NCBI RefSeq assembly: GCF_019711395.1
Contig: NZ_JAIGNL010000001.1
Coordinates: 992,001-1,056,000 of the forward strand
Direction of reading: 5' to 3'
Length of the DNA stretch: 64,000 bases
From: Qipengyuania xiapuensis
Lineage (GTDB): Bacteria; Pseudomonadota; Alphaproteobacteria; Sphingomonadales; Sphingomonadaceae
The translations under genes were made by a program, and so were the position numbers. The notes beneath the pieces were generated by a model that saw nothing but the letters and a program-made list of their open reading frames with translations, was not told the origin of the DNA and ran no database searches. Of the stretch, positions 16,397 through 25,555 are shown piece by piece (position 1 is the first letter of the stretch; the number at the start of each line of letters is the position of its first letter).

Positions 16397-17605
16397 ATGA
16401 AGATCGAATTCGCGCCCGAACTCGAGGCATTCCGAGCCGAAGTTGCAGAGTTCTTCGCTACTGCGCCAACGCCCGCCATTCGCGAGGCCGGCCGCAAGAC
16501 AACCAGCGTCTTCGCCCCGTTCAAGGAATGCATGGAATGGCACCGCATCCTTTACGAAAAGGGATGGGTGGCCCCGCACTGGCCCGTGGAATACGGCGGC
16601 ACCGGCTGGAGCGTGGAGCAGCGCTTCATCTTCGCCGAGGAATATCGCAAGGCCGACCTCCCGCCGCTGCTACCGCAGAGCCTCGGCATGGTGGGGCCGC
16701 TGCTCATCGATATCGGGACCGAGGAGCAGAAGGCGAAATATCTCGAACCGATCCTCAAGGGCGAGGATTTCTGGGCGCAGGGATATTCGGAGCCAAATTC
16801 CGGCTCGGACCTCGCCTCGCTCAGCTGCCGAGCAGAACCCGATGGCGACGATTACATCATCAACGGGTCGAAGATCTGGACCACTTATGCGCATCACGCG
16901 AACCGGATGTTCATGCTCGTGCGCACCAGCAACGAGGGCAAGAAGCAGCAGGGCATCACCTTCCTGCTGCTCGACCGGATCGACTATCCGGGCATGGAAA
17001 TCCGCCCGATCGTTGGCCTCGACGGCTTTCCCGAGCAGTGCGAGGTCTTTTTCGAGGATGTGCGCGTGCCGCAGTCGGGCCGCGTTGGTGAGGAGAACGA
17101 CGGCTGGAGCGTCGCCAAGCACCTCCTCAAGCACGAGCGAGGCGGCGGCAATGCCGCGAGCCCGACACTGATGCGCTATTGCGAAAGGGCTCGGGCAGCC
17201 GCCGCAAAGACGCCTTCTCCCTTCGGCGGAACGGTCGCGGATGATGCGGTCTTCCAGCGCGAGATCGGCGAGCTGGAAGCGGACATCGCCTCGCTCGGCC
17301 ACTTCGAGAAGCTGGCGATCAGCGGTCACGAGATCGCGCGCGATCCCGCGTTCCCCTCGATGAACAAGACGATCAATTCGGAGCTGGTGCAGCGCGCCTC
17401 GGTCCTGATGACCCAGGTTTCAGGCGTGGACGGGCTTGCGCGGCAGCTGGAGGCCCTGCGTGTGGGTTCGAATGTCGAACCGCTCGGCAGCGAGTTCGAC
17501 CTCGTTTCCATGCCGCTCTATCTCAACAGCCGCGCGACGACGATCTACGCCGGTTCCAATGAAGTGCAGCGCGACCTGATCGCCCGCACGGTGTCGGGGA
17601 GCTAA
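16397..17605 (+). CDS. Acyl-CoA dehydrogenase (subunit 1 of an adjacent pair)
   Basis: A 402-residue FAD acyl-CoA dehydrogenase with the usual three-domain order: N-terminal helical part, beta domain with QGYSEPNSGSDLASL and DYIINGSKIWTTYAHHAN, and C-terminal helical part ending SRATTIYAGSNEVQRDLIAR. The ATG at 16397 follows GGGGAGAG, a good ribosome site; an in-frame ATG at 16343 lacks one. The next gene, only 4 bases away, is a second, divergent acyl-CoA dehydrogenase. Such pairs, as in steroid side-chain degradation (FadE/ChsE enzymes), form alpha2beta2 heterotetramers; that this pair does so is inference. Substrate not assigned. Confidence 0.88.
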   Translation: MKIEFAPELEAFRAEVAEFFATAPTPAIREAGRKTTSVFAPFKECMEWHRILYEKGWVAPHWPVEYGGTGWSVEQRFIFAEEYRKADLPPLLPQSLGMVGPLLIDIGTEEQKAKYLEPILKGEDFWAQGYSEPNSGSDLASLSCRAEPDGDDYIINGSKIWTTYAHHANRMFMLVRTSNEGKKQQGITFLLLDRIDYPGMEIRPIVGLDGFPEQCEVFFEDVRVPQSGRVGEENDGWSVAKHLLKHERGGGNAASPTLMRYCERARAAAAKTPSPFGGTVADDAVFQREIGELEADIASLGHFEKLAISGHEIARDPAFPSMNKTINSELVQRASVLMTQVSGVDGLARQLEALRVGSNVEPLGSEFDLVSMPLYLNSRATTIYAGSNEVQRDLIARTVSGS

Positions 17606-17609
17606 AGCC

Positions 17610-18701
17610 ATGGATTTCAGCTTCACGGACGAACAGCAGATGCTGCGCGACGGCGTCGGCAAATTCCTGGAAAAGAGCTATGATTTCGATGCCCGCCAGA
17701 AACTGGTCAATTCGGACGCGCCCTGGTCAGCCGACGCATGGCAACAGTTTGCCGAATTCGGTCTGCTGGCACTGCCATTCAGCGAGGAACAGGGCGGTCT
17801 CGGAGGTTCGATCTCCGATTGCGTCGCCTTCGCCGAGCTGTTCGGCAGGCACCTCGTTATCGAACCCTATCTCGGCTCGGTCATGCTTGCCGGTTCGGCG
17901 CTTGCTCAGAGCGGCCATGCGGCCGCGCAGGAGTGGGTGGAAAGGATCGTTTCCGGAGAGGCGGTGGTCGCTTTCGCCTTCGAGGAAGGACACGGAACGG
18001 CCTCACCCGAACTGGTCGCGATGACCGCGCAGGGCAGCGGAAACAGCGCGCGCCTCACCGGCGAGAAGCGCCTCGTCCATGGGGGCGCCGATGCCGATGC
18101 CATCGTAGTGCTGGCAAGGAAGGGCGAGGGCGGTCCTCCTGCATTCTTCCTCGTGGAAGCGGGGGCGGACGGCCTCGATGCGCGCGCCTACACGACCATC
18201 GACGGACGCAGCGCAGCGAACGTCTCTTTCAACGATGTCGCCGCGACCGAGCTTGAGGCCTCCGAAGAGGCAGTCGAGAAGATCATTGCCGATGCGATCA
18301 TCGTACAGTCTGCGGAGGCGGTCGGCGCGATGGGCGCGCTCGTCGCCATCACCGGCGAATATGCCCACACGCGCAAGCAGTTCGGCGTGCCGATCGCGAC
18401 CTTCCAGGCAGTGGCCCATCGCCTCGCGGACATGAAGATCGCCTATACCAAGGCGCGTGCGACGCTGATCTACACCACGGCTCTGGCGGAATCCGGCGCG
18501 GCGACCCCGCGCGATATTGCCATCCTCAAGGGGCAGGTCGGCAAGCTAGGTCGGGCAGTGGGCGAAGCGGCCATCCAGACACATGGCGGCGTGGGCATGA
18601 CAGACGAGCTGAGCGTGAGCCACTATCACAAGCGCTTGCTAGCCTGCGACACGACCTTCGGCGATCACGCCTATCATTTCCGAAAGGTCGGGATGGGGTG
18701 A
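17610..18701 (+). CDS. Acyl-CoA dehydrogenase (subunit 2 of an adjacent pair)
   Basis: A 363-residue acyl-CoA dehydrogenase family protein starting MDFSFTDEQQMLRDGV. The central beta domain is shortened and lacks the clear FAD-loop block seen in its neighbour (it reads VVAFAFEEGHGTASPE instead), while the C-terminal part keeps YAHTRKQFGVPIATFQA and IQTHGGVGMTDELSVSHYHKR. A weaker FAD site in one partner is typical of heteromeric acyl-CoA dehydrogenases. It starts 4 bases after the stop of subunit 1, so the two are surely co-translated. Substrate unknown. Confidence 0.86.
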   Translation: MDFSFTDEQQMLRDGVGKFLEKSYDFDARQKLVNSDAPWSADAWQQFAEFGLLALPFSEEQGGLGGSISDCVAFAELFGRHLVIEPYLGSVMLAGSALAQSGHAAAQEWVERIVSGEAVVAFAFEEGHGTASPELVAMTAQGSGNSARLTGEKRLVHGGADADAIVVLARKGEGGPPAFFLVEAGADGLDARAYTTIDGRSAANVSFNDVAATELEASEEAVEKIIADAIIVQSAEAVGAMGALVAITGEYAHTRKQFGVPIATFQAVAHRLADMKIAYTKARATLIYTTALAESGAATPRDIAILKGQVGKLGRAVGEAAIQTHGGVGMTDELSVSHYHKRLLACDTTFGDHAYHFRKVGMG

Positions 18702-18792
18702 TTGCCGGGAGATTCCGGCAGTCACTGACTTGCGTCTACTTGGGCCGAGCGGGGATTGTTCTTTACTAATATTGCCGGTGGTCTAGCTTGCT

Positions 18793-20136
18793 TTGCATGG
18801 GGCGCGTCCTAGCAGGGGACGGACTATCGGATATGACCAGAAGCCGCCGCGAGCGATAGGTCTCGCGGGCGCCATCGTCATCAACCTCAATGCGGTGGTC
18901 GGTTCCGGCATATTCGCCCTGCCTGCCTTGCTGTTCGCAGCGGCTGGCACGTTTTCGCCATACGCCTTGATGCTGTTTGCCTGCTTTTACGGCTGCGTGA
19001 TGGCGGTGATCGCCAAGCTGTCCACGATCTTCCGGCAGTCGGGTGGGGCGCAGCTCTATGCGCAGCACGCCTTCGGCCCGCTCGTCGGTTTCCAGGCCGG
19101 TTGGCTGGCGCTCGCGACCAACATGATCGGGGCCTCGGCGAATTTCCATGTCCTCATGGCCTATCTTGCAGCGCTGTTTCCTGTGTTTGCCGATCCATTC
19201 CTGAAGCTGGCGACGATCGCGGTGCTGATCGCCCTGTTCACGGCCATCAGCATCAGCGGAACGACGCGTTCGGTGGGAGCGATCAAGCTGGGCACCATCC
19301 TCAAGCTCTCGCCGCTCCTGCTGCTTTGCATATTCGGTTTCGCCCAGAACGGCTTCCCGACCGAGGTCAGCCTGCCCGTCTTCTCCGAGTTCGAAGCAAT
19401 CGCACTGCTGCTGGCGTTTGCATTCTCTGGTGCCGATGTCGCGATTGCCGCTGCCGGCGAGACGAAGAACCCGAGGCAAACGCTGATGCGCGCCATCTTC
19501 CTCAACCTTGCTGGCATCGCGATCTTCTATGCGCTCGTGATGTGGGCCTACATCGCGATTGCTCCCGACCCCAGCAATGTGGACACGCCGCTGGCGGCCG
19601 CTGCGGAAAAGGTCATGGGGCCTGCCGGGATACTGATGATCAGCATCGCCGCGATTTTCTCGGTCGCGACTTTCCAGCTCAATGTATTCGTCGCCATCCC
19701 GCGAATTGCCTATGGCATGGCGCGTCGCGGTTTGATGCCGCACCCGCTGGCCTACGTCTCTCCGCGATTCCAGACGCCGGTAGCGGCGATTGCATTCTAC
19801 GGGGCGGTGGTCGCCATTCTCGCCCTGTCGGGCACCTTCACCCTCCTCGCAACCCTCATGGTCAGCGTCGAGCAGATCCTCTTCACGTCCAGTATCGCAG
19901 CGCTGATCGTCATGTGGCGGCGCAATGACGCCGGTCTTCGCGAAAGCATGGATGCGCGCTGGCTCGTGATCATCCCGATCGCGATACTATTCGTGGTCTG
20001 GCTGTTCTCTCAAGTGCCGTGGAGTACGGTCATTCCCACGCTTGCCTTCGTCGCTGTCGGCTTCGTGTTCTATGCGATTTCGCGTCGCAGTGCCGTGGCG
20101 CAGGACGGGATCGAGTTGCCGGAAGGGCGGGCCTAG
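18793..20136 (+). CDS. APC-family amino acid permease (start uncertain)
   Basis: A 447-residue protein with about twelve membrane spans. The first span holds the APC substrate-binding stretch VVGSGIFALPALLF; SGADVAIAAAGETKNPRQTL is the conserved loop of amino acid permeases and IPRIAYGMARRGLMP follows span 8. The only in-frame start before the first span is TTG at 18793. An ATG at 18833 in the next frame would give a natural start (reading through to QKPPRAIGL) if one base were added in the ACC that follows it, so the start may be damaged by a 1-base deletion or a sequencing error. Substrate not assigned. The 3' end faces the sixA-like gene. Confidence 0.82.
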   Translation: MHGARPSRGRTIGYDQKPPRAIGLAGAIVINLNAVVGSGIFALPALLFAAAGTFSPYALMLFACFYGCVMAVIAKLSTIFRQSGGAQLYAQHAFGPLVGFQAGWLALATNMIGASANFHVLMAYLAALFPVFADPFLKLATIAVLIALFTAISISGTTRSVGAIKLGTILKLSPLLLLCIFGFAQNGFPTEVSLPVFSEFEAIALLLAFAFSGADVAIAAAGETKNPRQTLMRAIFLNLAGIAIFYALVMWAYIAIAPDPSNVDTPLAAAAEKVMGPAGILMISIAAIFSVATFQLNVFVAIPRIAYGMARRGLMPHPLAYVSPRFQTPVAAIAFYGAVVAILALSGTFTLLATLMVSVEQILFTSSIAALIVMWRRNDAGLRESMDARWLVIIPIAILFVVWLFSQVPWSTVIPTLAFVAVGFVFYAISRRSAVAQDGIELPEGRA

Positions 20137-20141
20137 CGGTC

Positions 20142-20669
20142 CTAGTGCTCCGGCCCCAGCTCGGGATCGAGATCGCGCGGGCGGGCGAAATGGACGAGCT
20201 TTCCGCAGCCTTCGGCCAGGTCTTCCCAGTCGTCGATATCGAGTTCGAATACCGCGAAGGCCGCGGTGGGGAACTTGACCTTGGCCTCGTCGAACAGGTC
20301 GTTCTCGTTCTTCGGTGCGACCAGTTCGAAAACTATGTCGCCGAAGCCGGGGTTGTGCCCGGCCAGCAGAAGTGCGTCGGCATTGCCGCCGTCCTCGCGG
20401 ATGACATCGAAGATCGTGTCGGTGCTGGCCAAGTAGAGCCGGCGGTCCCATTCGGGTTCGAGGTTGAGCGCGGCCTCTTCGAGGGTGATCCTCACCCGCT
20501 CAGCCGGGCTGGCCACGAGCTTGTCCCACTTCACCCCGTGATCGCGGATATGCTTGCCGATCAGCCCCGCGCCCTTGCGGCCGCGCGCATTGAGGCCCCG
20601 GTCGAAATCGCGCTTGTCGCTCTGCCCCCAGTCGGACTTGGCGTGGCGCAACAATCCCAGGACCTTCAC
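20142..20669 (-). CDS. SixA-like histidine phosphatase
   Basis: A 175-residue member of the histidine phosphatase (phosphoglycerate-mutase-like) superfamily, close to SixA. RHAKSDW near residue 8 carries the phospho-accepting His; SPAERVRITLEEA holds the conserved Arg and LLAGHNPGF the second catalytic His. SixA removes phosphate from histidine phosphotransfer proteins; a small-molecule phosphatase role is equally possible. The start is GTG at 20669, overlapping the TGA of the helicase gene (GTGA), so it is coupled to that SOS-type gene. Confidence 0.85.
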   Translation of the reverse strand: MKVLGLLRHAKSDWGQSDKRDFDRGLNARGRKGAGLIGKHIRDHGVKWDKLVASPAERVRITLEEAALNLEPEWDRRLYLASTDTIFDVIREDGGNADALLLAGHNPGFGDIVFELVAPKNENDLFDEAKVKFPTAAFAVFELDIDDWEDLAEGCGKLVHFARPRDLDPELGPEH

Positions 20670-23410
20670 GATTCTCCGCTCTCCACCTGTTCGGGTTCGG
20701 TTGTCTCTCCAACACCCTTAGCGACCCGCTGTAAAGCCTCGTCGAGCGTCAGGCGTATGACAGGCGTGCCTTCGGGGAAGGCCGAGAGCAGCCGGCTGGG
20801 GAAGGCGGGCGAGAGGACCACGAAATGGCCCGAATCCTCGCGGCTGCGGATGAGGCGGCCGAATGCCTGCGCCAGCCGTGCACGGATGATCCTGTCGTCA
20901 TAGCGCTGCGCGCCGCCCGCTTCCTCGGCCGCGGCGGCGCGGCGCGCGCGGTGGAGTATGGTCGGGCGCGGCCAGGGTACGCTTTCCATGACCACGCAGC
21001 GCAAAGATCGGCCCGGCACGTCCACACCGTCGCGCAGGGCATCGGTGCCGAGCAGGCTGGCGCGTGCATCGTCGCGGAAGATGTCGGTGAGCGTGCCGGT
21101 GTCGATCGGGTCGACGTGCTGCGCATAGAGCGGGAGGCCTGCACGCGCGAGGCGGTCGGCGATACGCCCATAGACCGCGCGCATCCGCCGGATCGCGGTG
21201 AACAGGCCAAGCACGCCGCCCTTGCTCGCCTCGATCAGTCGGGCATAGGCTCCTGCGAGGGCAGGGATATCGCCGCGCTTGATGTCGGTAACGATCAACA
21301 CCTCGGCGCGGCCTGCATAGTCGAAGGGGCTGTCAGCTTGCGCGGTCTTGGGAAGCAGTTCGAGATGCGGCGCGCCGCTCTTGGCGATGGCATGCTCCCA
21401 GTCGGGCCCGCTCTCGTCGCGGTCGGTCAGCGTGGCGCTGGTCAGCATCACGCCGTGCGCGGGTTCGAGCACGACCTGCGCGAAAGGCTTCATCGGGTCG
21501 AGCCAGTGGCGATAGAGTCCGACGTCGAACTCGCGCGCATCGTTGCGATCGACCGCCAGCCAGTCGACGAATTCGGGATCGGCAGGCCCGCCAAGCCGCG
21601 AGAGCAGCGCTTCCCATGCCGCGATCAAATCGATGCGCCAGGCGAGCGAATGCCGCGCGCCCTCGATCCGTGCACGGCCCTGTCCGTCGAGCCAGTCGGG
21701 CGTATCCTCGAGCACGGCCTCCAGCCGTCCCGCCAGTTTCAGCAGCGGCGTGCGGATCTGCGCGAGGGCCTGTGCGGCACTTCCCGCAGCCTCGACCAGT
21801 TCACCCGGAAGCTGCGAGGTCTCGGTCTCTATGCCGTAGCCCGCCTCCTGCCCGCTTTCATCGCGCGCATAGGTGACGGCGCGGACCTGCCCGAGTAGTG
21901 CTTCGAGCGGACCCGAGGGCGCGCCTTCGGCTAACCGACCGAGCCAGCCGTCGGAGGGCAGCGCCTGCGCCGCCTCGACTGCTTCCTCGACCGCATCGCC
22001 GCCCGCCTCGTCATAGCTGGCGACATCGGCAAGGCGTGCGGCGAGGCCGCGCCGCCTCCCGCGCGAATTGCGTTCGGGACCGATGATCCAGCGGCGAAGC
22101 TCGATCGCTTCCTGTCCGGTCAGGGCGGCGGAAAAAGTGCTGTCGGCAGCATCGAAGACGTGATGGCCCTCATCGAATACGATGCGCGTCGGACGGCTTG
22201 CAAGGTCGCGCCCGCGTGCGGCGTTGACCATCACCAGCGCGTGGTTGGCGATCACGAGATCGGCCTGCGCCGCGTTCCTCGCACTGCGCTCTATGAAGCA
22301 CTTCCGGTAATGCGGGCAGCCCGCATAAACGCATTCGCCACGCTGGTCGGTCAGAGCCGCGATGCCGCGCTTCCTGAACAGCGTGCCGAGCCAGCCGGGC
22401 AGGTCCCCGCCGATCATGTCGCCGTCCTGCGTATAGGCAGCCCAGCGCGCCACCAGATGCGCGAGGATCGCAGGCCGTCCGGCAAATCCGCCCTGCAGCG
22501 CGTCTTCGAGATTGAGCAGGCAGAGATAGTTCTCGCGCCCCTTGCGAACCACGACCGGCGGCGATCCGTCGGGCCGCGCAGGTGGCCATGCGCGGGTGCT
22601 CTCCTGCCGCAACTGCCGCTGGAGGTTCTTGGTATAGGTGCTGACCCAGACCGTCCCGCCCGACTGTTTCGCCCAGAGAGAGGCGGGGGCGAGATAGCCA
22701 AGCGTCTTGCCGATCCCCGTGCCCGCCTGCGCCAGCAGGACATGCGGACGCTTCTCGCGGTCGCGGGGTGAGAAGACATGACCCGCACCGCGCGCATACA
22801 TGCGCTGCCCCTCGCGCTTTTCCGCCCCTTCGCCGGTCAGTCTCTCGAGATGTGCCTCGATCTCGGGCTCGTCGATCAGGACCTGCGCGGGCTGCGGGCG
22901 TTCGGGTGTCTCCTCCCATTCGGGCAGGCGCGTGAAGAGCCACTTCTCGGCTTTTTCGGGTTTGCGGACATGGGGGGCGAGCACGTTCGCCCAGGGCCAG
23001 CGCAGCCGCGCGAGCGATTGCAGCGTCGACCACGCGCCCTCGCGCTCGGCCCAATCGTCGCTTTCGCAGGTCGCCACCAGCGCGCCGGCCGCCTGCTGCA
23101 GCAGCAACGGCACGCCCGCATCGTCCTCCGGCTCCTCGAGATCGAGCGCATGCGCGAGCCCCTTGGGCGTCGGCACGCAGAACTTCGCCGGATGGACGAA
23201 GGCGAATAGCTCGAGCAGGTCGAGGCCGGAAAGGTCGGGATAGCCCAGCCGGTTTGCGACCAACGGCGCGTTCATCATCAGAAGCGGCGTATCGGCCGCC
23301 GCCATGACAGCCTCGCCTTTCGAACACCCCCGAGTAGCGCCGTTCGCATCGCGCAGCCAGGTGCCCGCGTGGCTTGCATGGAGGGAGGGAAGGGGGAGAG
23401 GCTGGCTCAC
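20666..23410 (-). CDS. DinG/YoaA-family ATP-dependent DNA helicase
   Basis: A 914-residue superfamily 2 iron-sulfur helicase. A lineage-specific N-terminal domain (residues 1-190) precedes Walker A QAGTGIGKTLGYLAP; the four cysteines of a [4Fe-4S] cluster occur in the region ALQGGF to YRKCFIER (with GECVYAGCPHYRKC), the DEAH-type box is FDEGHHVFD, and the C-terminal motifs LTSATLTDRD, GTDALRDGVDVPG and QAFGRLIRS follow. DinG-type helicases unwind R-loops, D-loops and G-quadruplexes during repair. The start is GTG at 23410; ATG at 23305 with GAGG upstream is an alternative but would remove sequence that looks conserved. A LexA box lies 13 bases upstream. Confidence 0.9.
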   Translation of the reverse strand: MSQPLPLPSLHASHAGTWLRDANGATRGCSKGEAVMAAADTPLLMMNAPLVANRLGYPDLSGLDLLELFAFVHPAKFCVPTPKGLAHALDLEEPEDDAGVPLLLQQAAGALVATCESDDWAEREGAWSTLQSLARLRWPWANVLAPHVRKPEKAEKWLFTRLPEWEETPERPQPAQVLIDEPEIEAHLERLTGEGAEKREGQRMYARGAGHVFSPRDREKRPHVLLAQAGTGIGKTLGYLAPASLWAKQSGGTVWVSTYTKNLQRQLRQESTRAWPPARPDGSPPVVVRKGRENYLCLLNLEDALQGGFAGRPAILAHLVARWAAYTQDGDMIGGDLPGWLGTLFRKRGIAALTDQRGECVYAGCPHYRKCFIERSARNAAQADLVIANHALVMVNAARGRDLASRPTRIVFDEGHHVFDAADSTFSAALTGQEAIELRRWIIGPERNSRGRRRGLAARLADVASYDEAGGDAVEEAVEAAQALPSDGWLGRLAEGAPSGPLEALLGQVRAVTYARDESGQEAGYGIETETSQLPGELVEAAGSAAQALAQIRTPLLKLAGRLEAVLEDTPDWLDGQGRARIEGARHSLAWRIDLIAAWEALLSRLGGPADPEFVDWLAVDRNDAREFDVGLYRHWLDPMKPFAQVVLEPAHGVMLTSATLTDRDESGPDWEHAIAKSGAPHLELLPKTAQADSPFDYAGRAEVLIVTDIKRGDIPALAGAYARLIEASKGGVLGLFTAIRRMRAVYGRIADRLARAGLPLYAQHVDPIDTGTLTDIFRDDARASLLGTDALRDGVDVPGRSLRCVVMESVPWPRPTILHRARRAAAAEEAGGAQRYDDRIIRARLAQAFGRLIRSREDSGHFVVLSPAFPSRLLSAFPEGTPVIRLTLDEALQRVAKGVGETTEPEQVESGES

Positions 23411-23422
23411 CCTGCGGCGTTA

Positions 23423-23437
23423 GAACACAAACGGAAC
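23423..23437 (-). promoter_or_regulatory. LexA (SOS) box upstream of the DinG-type helicase
   Basis: Read on the minus strand this is GTTC-CGTTTGT-GTTC, an exact match to the GTTC-N7-GTTC operator of alphaproteobacterial LexA. It ends 13 bases before the GTG start at 23410, where it would cover the promoter. The match is seen directly; regulation by LexA is inferred from the known operator of the class. Confidence 0.75.
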
Positions 23438-23632
23438 GCGGGGCAAGCGGGGAAGGCCGGTTTTCCTCGCGGGGATAGCGGCTTTTGGGAGCGATGGGAC
23501 TAAGCGGTTATCTCCGAATGTGGTGGGGAGCGGAGGTTGAGGCTCCTGCCCAAAAGGACAGCTCCTAAACAAACATTGTAGCATCTTTCATTGACCTGCT
23601 AACAAATTATCGGTCGCACAGATGGAGCAAGC

Positions 23633-25555
23633 GTGGCCGATATTTTCATTTCTTATGCACGAGCAGATCGCGCAAAGATCGAAAGGCTTGCACGAACTCT
23701 CGCGGCCAGCGAGTATGATGTTTGGTGGGATCGCGACATCACTGGCGGGTCCGAATTCAGCGCAGTCATTGAACGCGAACTCATTGCTGCCAAGACCGTC
23801 GTGGTTGCCTGGTCTGAAAATTCGCTCGGATCTCATTGGGTTCGTGACGAGGCTGAATTTGCCAGAACTCAAGGGAAGCTGTTGCCGATCTCGCTGGATG
23901 GCGTCCTTCCCCCTCTTGGTTTCCGGCAGATCCACGCCTTGAGCTTCGAAGAGTGGAATGGTGACTGCTCGCACTCTTCCTTTCACGAGCTGTTGGCTTC
24001 GCTCGGCAAAACCCCCTCTCAAGGCATTTCGTCGCGGTCCGAAGAGTTAAGCGCAAGAGCGCTTGGTGGCAGTGCTTCGATCGCAGTGCTTCCCTTCACC
24101 AACATGTCATCAGACCCTGAGCAGGAGTACTTTTCCGACGGGATTGCGGAAGACATTCTCAACGCCTTGTCCAGCTCGACTGACTTGCTCGTCGCTGGCA
24201 GGACCTCCTGCTTTGCGTTCAAAGGCAAGAATGCCAACGTGCAAGACATTGGTGCGCAGCTAAATGTAGATCATGTTCTCGATGGCTCGGTCAGAAAACA
24301 GGGCGATCGTGTCCGCATTACCGCGCAGCTCATTCGGGCCAGTGACGGGTTTCAATTGTGGTCGGAGCGATATGATGGAACGCTCGAAGACGTCTTTGAT
24401 CTGCAAGACCGAATTTCCGGGTCGATCGTCGAACAATTGCAGGCAGTCTTGACGAGCACGCCAGATGGACGTGTGGCTGAGCAGCTGACCGACAATCCGG
24501 TAGCCTATGATCTATTCTTGCGTGCTCGGGCATTGGTCAACAAGGTCTGGGGTGCTGACACGCTCACCCGCGCCGTGACGATTTTGGAGCAAACTGTCGA
24601 GTTGGATCCGGAGTTTGTGAGCGCGTGGGAGTTGTTGGCACGCGCGCATTTCCTCGTCCCGCAGTTCATTTCAAATAGTGACGAGAAACTGAATTACGCT
24701 GCAAGCGAGAAGGCCGCTCGCCGAGCGCTTGACTTGGATCCCAGCTCCGATCTCGCACAGTACCTCGTGCAAGCCGCGAGTTGGGACGGGATGGACATAG
24801 GTCAATTTCTTGAACGAATAGCGCGCCCCGTCGCCCGAGCGACCGCCGACGAGTTGGTCTTCGTGGGTGGACTTACGCAGCTCGTCCTGGGCCGAGTATC
24901 AGCGGCATTGCCAAAGTTTCGGGACGCATTAAATCGCGATCCCTTGTCCGGACGCATGGCCTATAATCTTGCAGAATGTCATCTTGAACTATCGATGTTC
25001 GAGCGCGCCGAAGAATTGTTCAATCAGTCGATCGAGAATGGCTTTAGCGCCGGTTTCTTCGGATTGGCCAAAATTAGAATGATGAAAGGGAGACCGGCCG
25101 AAGCACTTGATGTGATGATGTCTGCCTACGAAGCGATAGGGGAAGGCATTTATCCTCACATGCGCTCGCGAGAACAGTGGGAGTTGGTAGGACGCGCTGC
25201 TTATGCGGGTGATCAGGAAGCTCAAGCAAAGGTGGAAGCATCGATCATCGCGATGGATGCGGAGGGTTCGCAGCCTGTAAACTATTTGGTTTTGACGGTG
25301 CTCATTTGCGAGCAAAGCGCCGAGACTTTTTTTCGTCTCTACAAGAAGAAGAGTTCGCCTGCGATGCACTTTTGCATTGCTCATTCCTTCTGGCAGCCGT
25401 CAGATCGCGCCCACGGCTTTCGTCAGCACCCTGGATTCAAGCGATTTGCCGAGGAAATCGGTCTTGTGGATGCTTGGCAAAAATTTGGATGGCCCGATCT
25501 CGCGAGACCAAACCCCGGCACCGATGGTTCTAATGGAGCCTGGACGATCGATTGA
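23633..25555 (+). CDS. TIR domain - TolB/FlgO-like domain - TPR protein
   Basis: A 640-residue protein in three parts. Residues 1-110 are a TIR domain: DIFISYARADR at the first strand, YDVWWDRDITGGSEF, VVVAWSENSLGSHW and a Glu at 73 four residues after Trp69, the place of the catalytic Glu of NAD-cleaving TIR domains. Residues about 148-270 match the TolB-N/FlgO-like module often attached to class III adenylate cyclases (SIAVLPFTNMSSDPEQEYFS, LLVAGRTSCFAFKG, LDGSVRKQGDRVRITAQL, LWSERYDGTLEDVFDLQD). The rest is TPR-like. No cyclase domain, DNA-binding domain or membrane span is present. Start is GTG at 23633. Base composition is clearly lower in GC than its neighbours, pointing to transfer. 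It could be signalling or anti-phage; no partner gene is adjacent. Confidence 0.85.
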   Translation: MADIFISYARADRAKIERLARTLAASEYDVWWDRDITGGSEFSAVIERELIAAKTVVVAWSENSLGSHWVRDEAEFARTQGKLLPISLDGVLPPLGFRQIHALSFEEWNGDCSHSSFHELLASLGKTPSQGISSRSEELSARALGGSASIAVLPFTNMSSDPEQEYFSDGIAEDILNALSSSTDLLVAGRTSCFAFKGKNANVQDIGAQLNVDHVLDGSVRKQGDRVRITAQLIRASDGFQLWSERYDGTLEDVFDLQDRISGSIVEQLQAVLTSTPDGRVAEQLTDNPVAYDLFLRARALVNKVWGADTLTRAVTILEQTVELDPEFVSAWELLARAHFLVPQFISNSDEKLNYAASEKAARRALDLDPSSDLAQYLVQAASWDGMDIGQFLERIARPVARATADELVFVGGLTQLVLGRVSAALPKFRDALNRDPLSGRMAYNLAECHLELSMFERAEELFNQSIENGFSAGFFGLAKIRMMKGRPAEALDVMMSAYEAIGEGIYPHMRSREQWELVGRAAYAGDQEAQAKVEASIIAMDAEGSQPVNYLVLTVLICEQSAETFFRLYKKKSSPAMHFCIAHSFWQPSDRAHGFRQHPGFKRFAEEIGLVDAWQKFGWPDLARPNPGTDGSNGAWTID

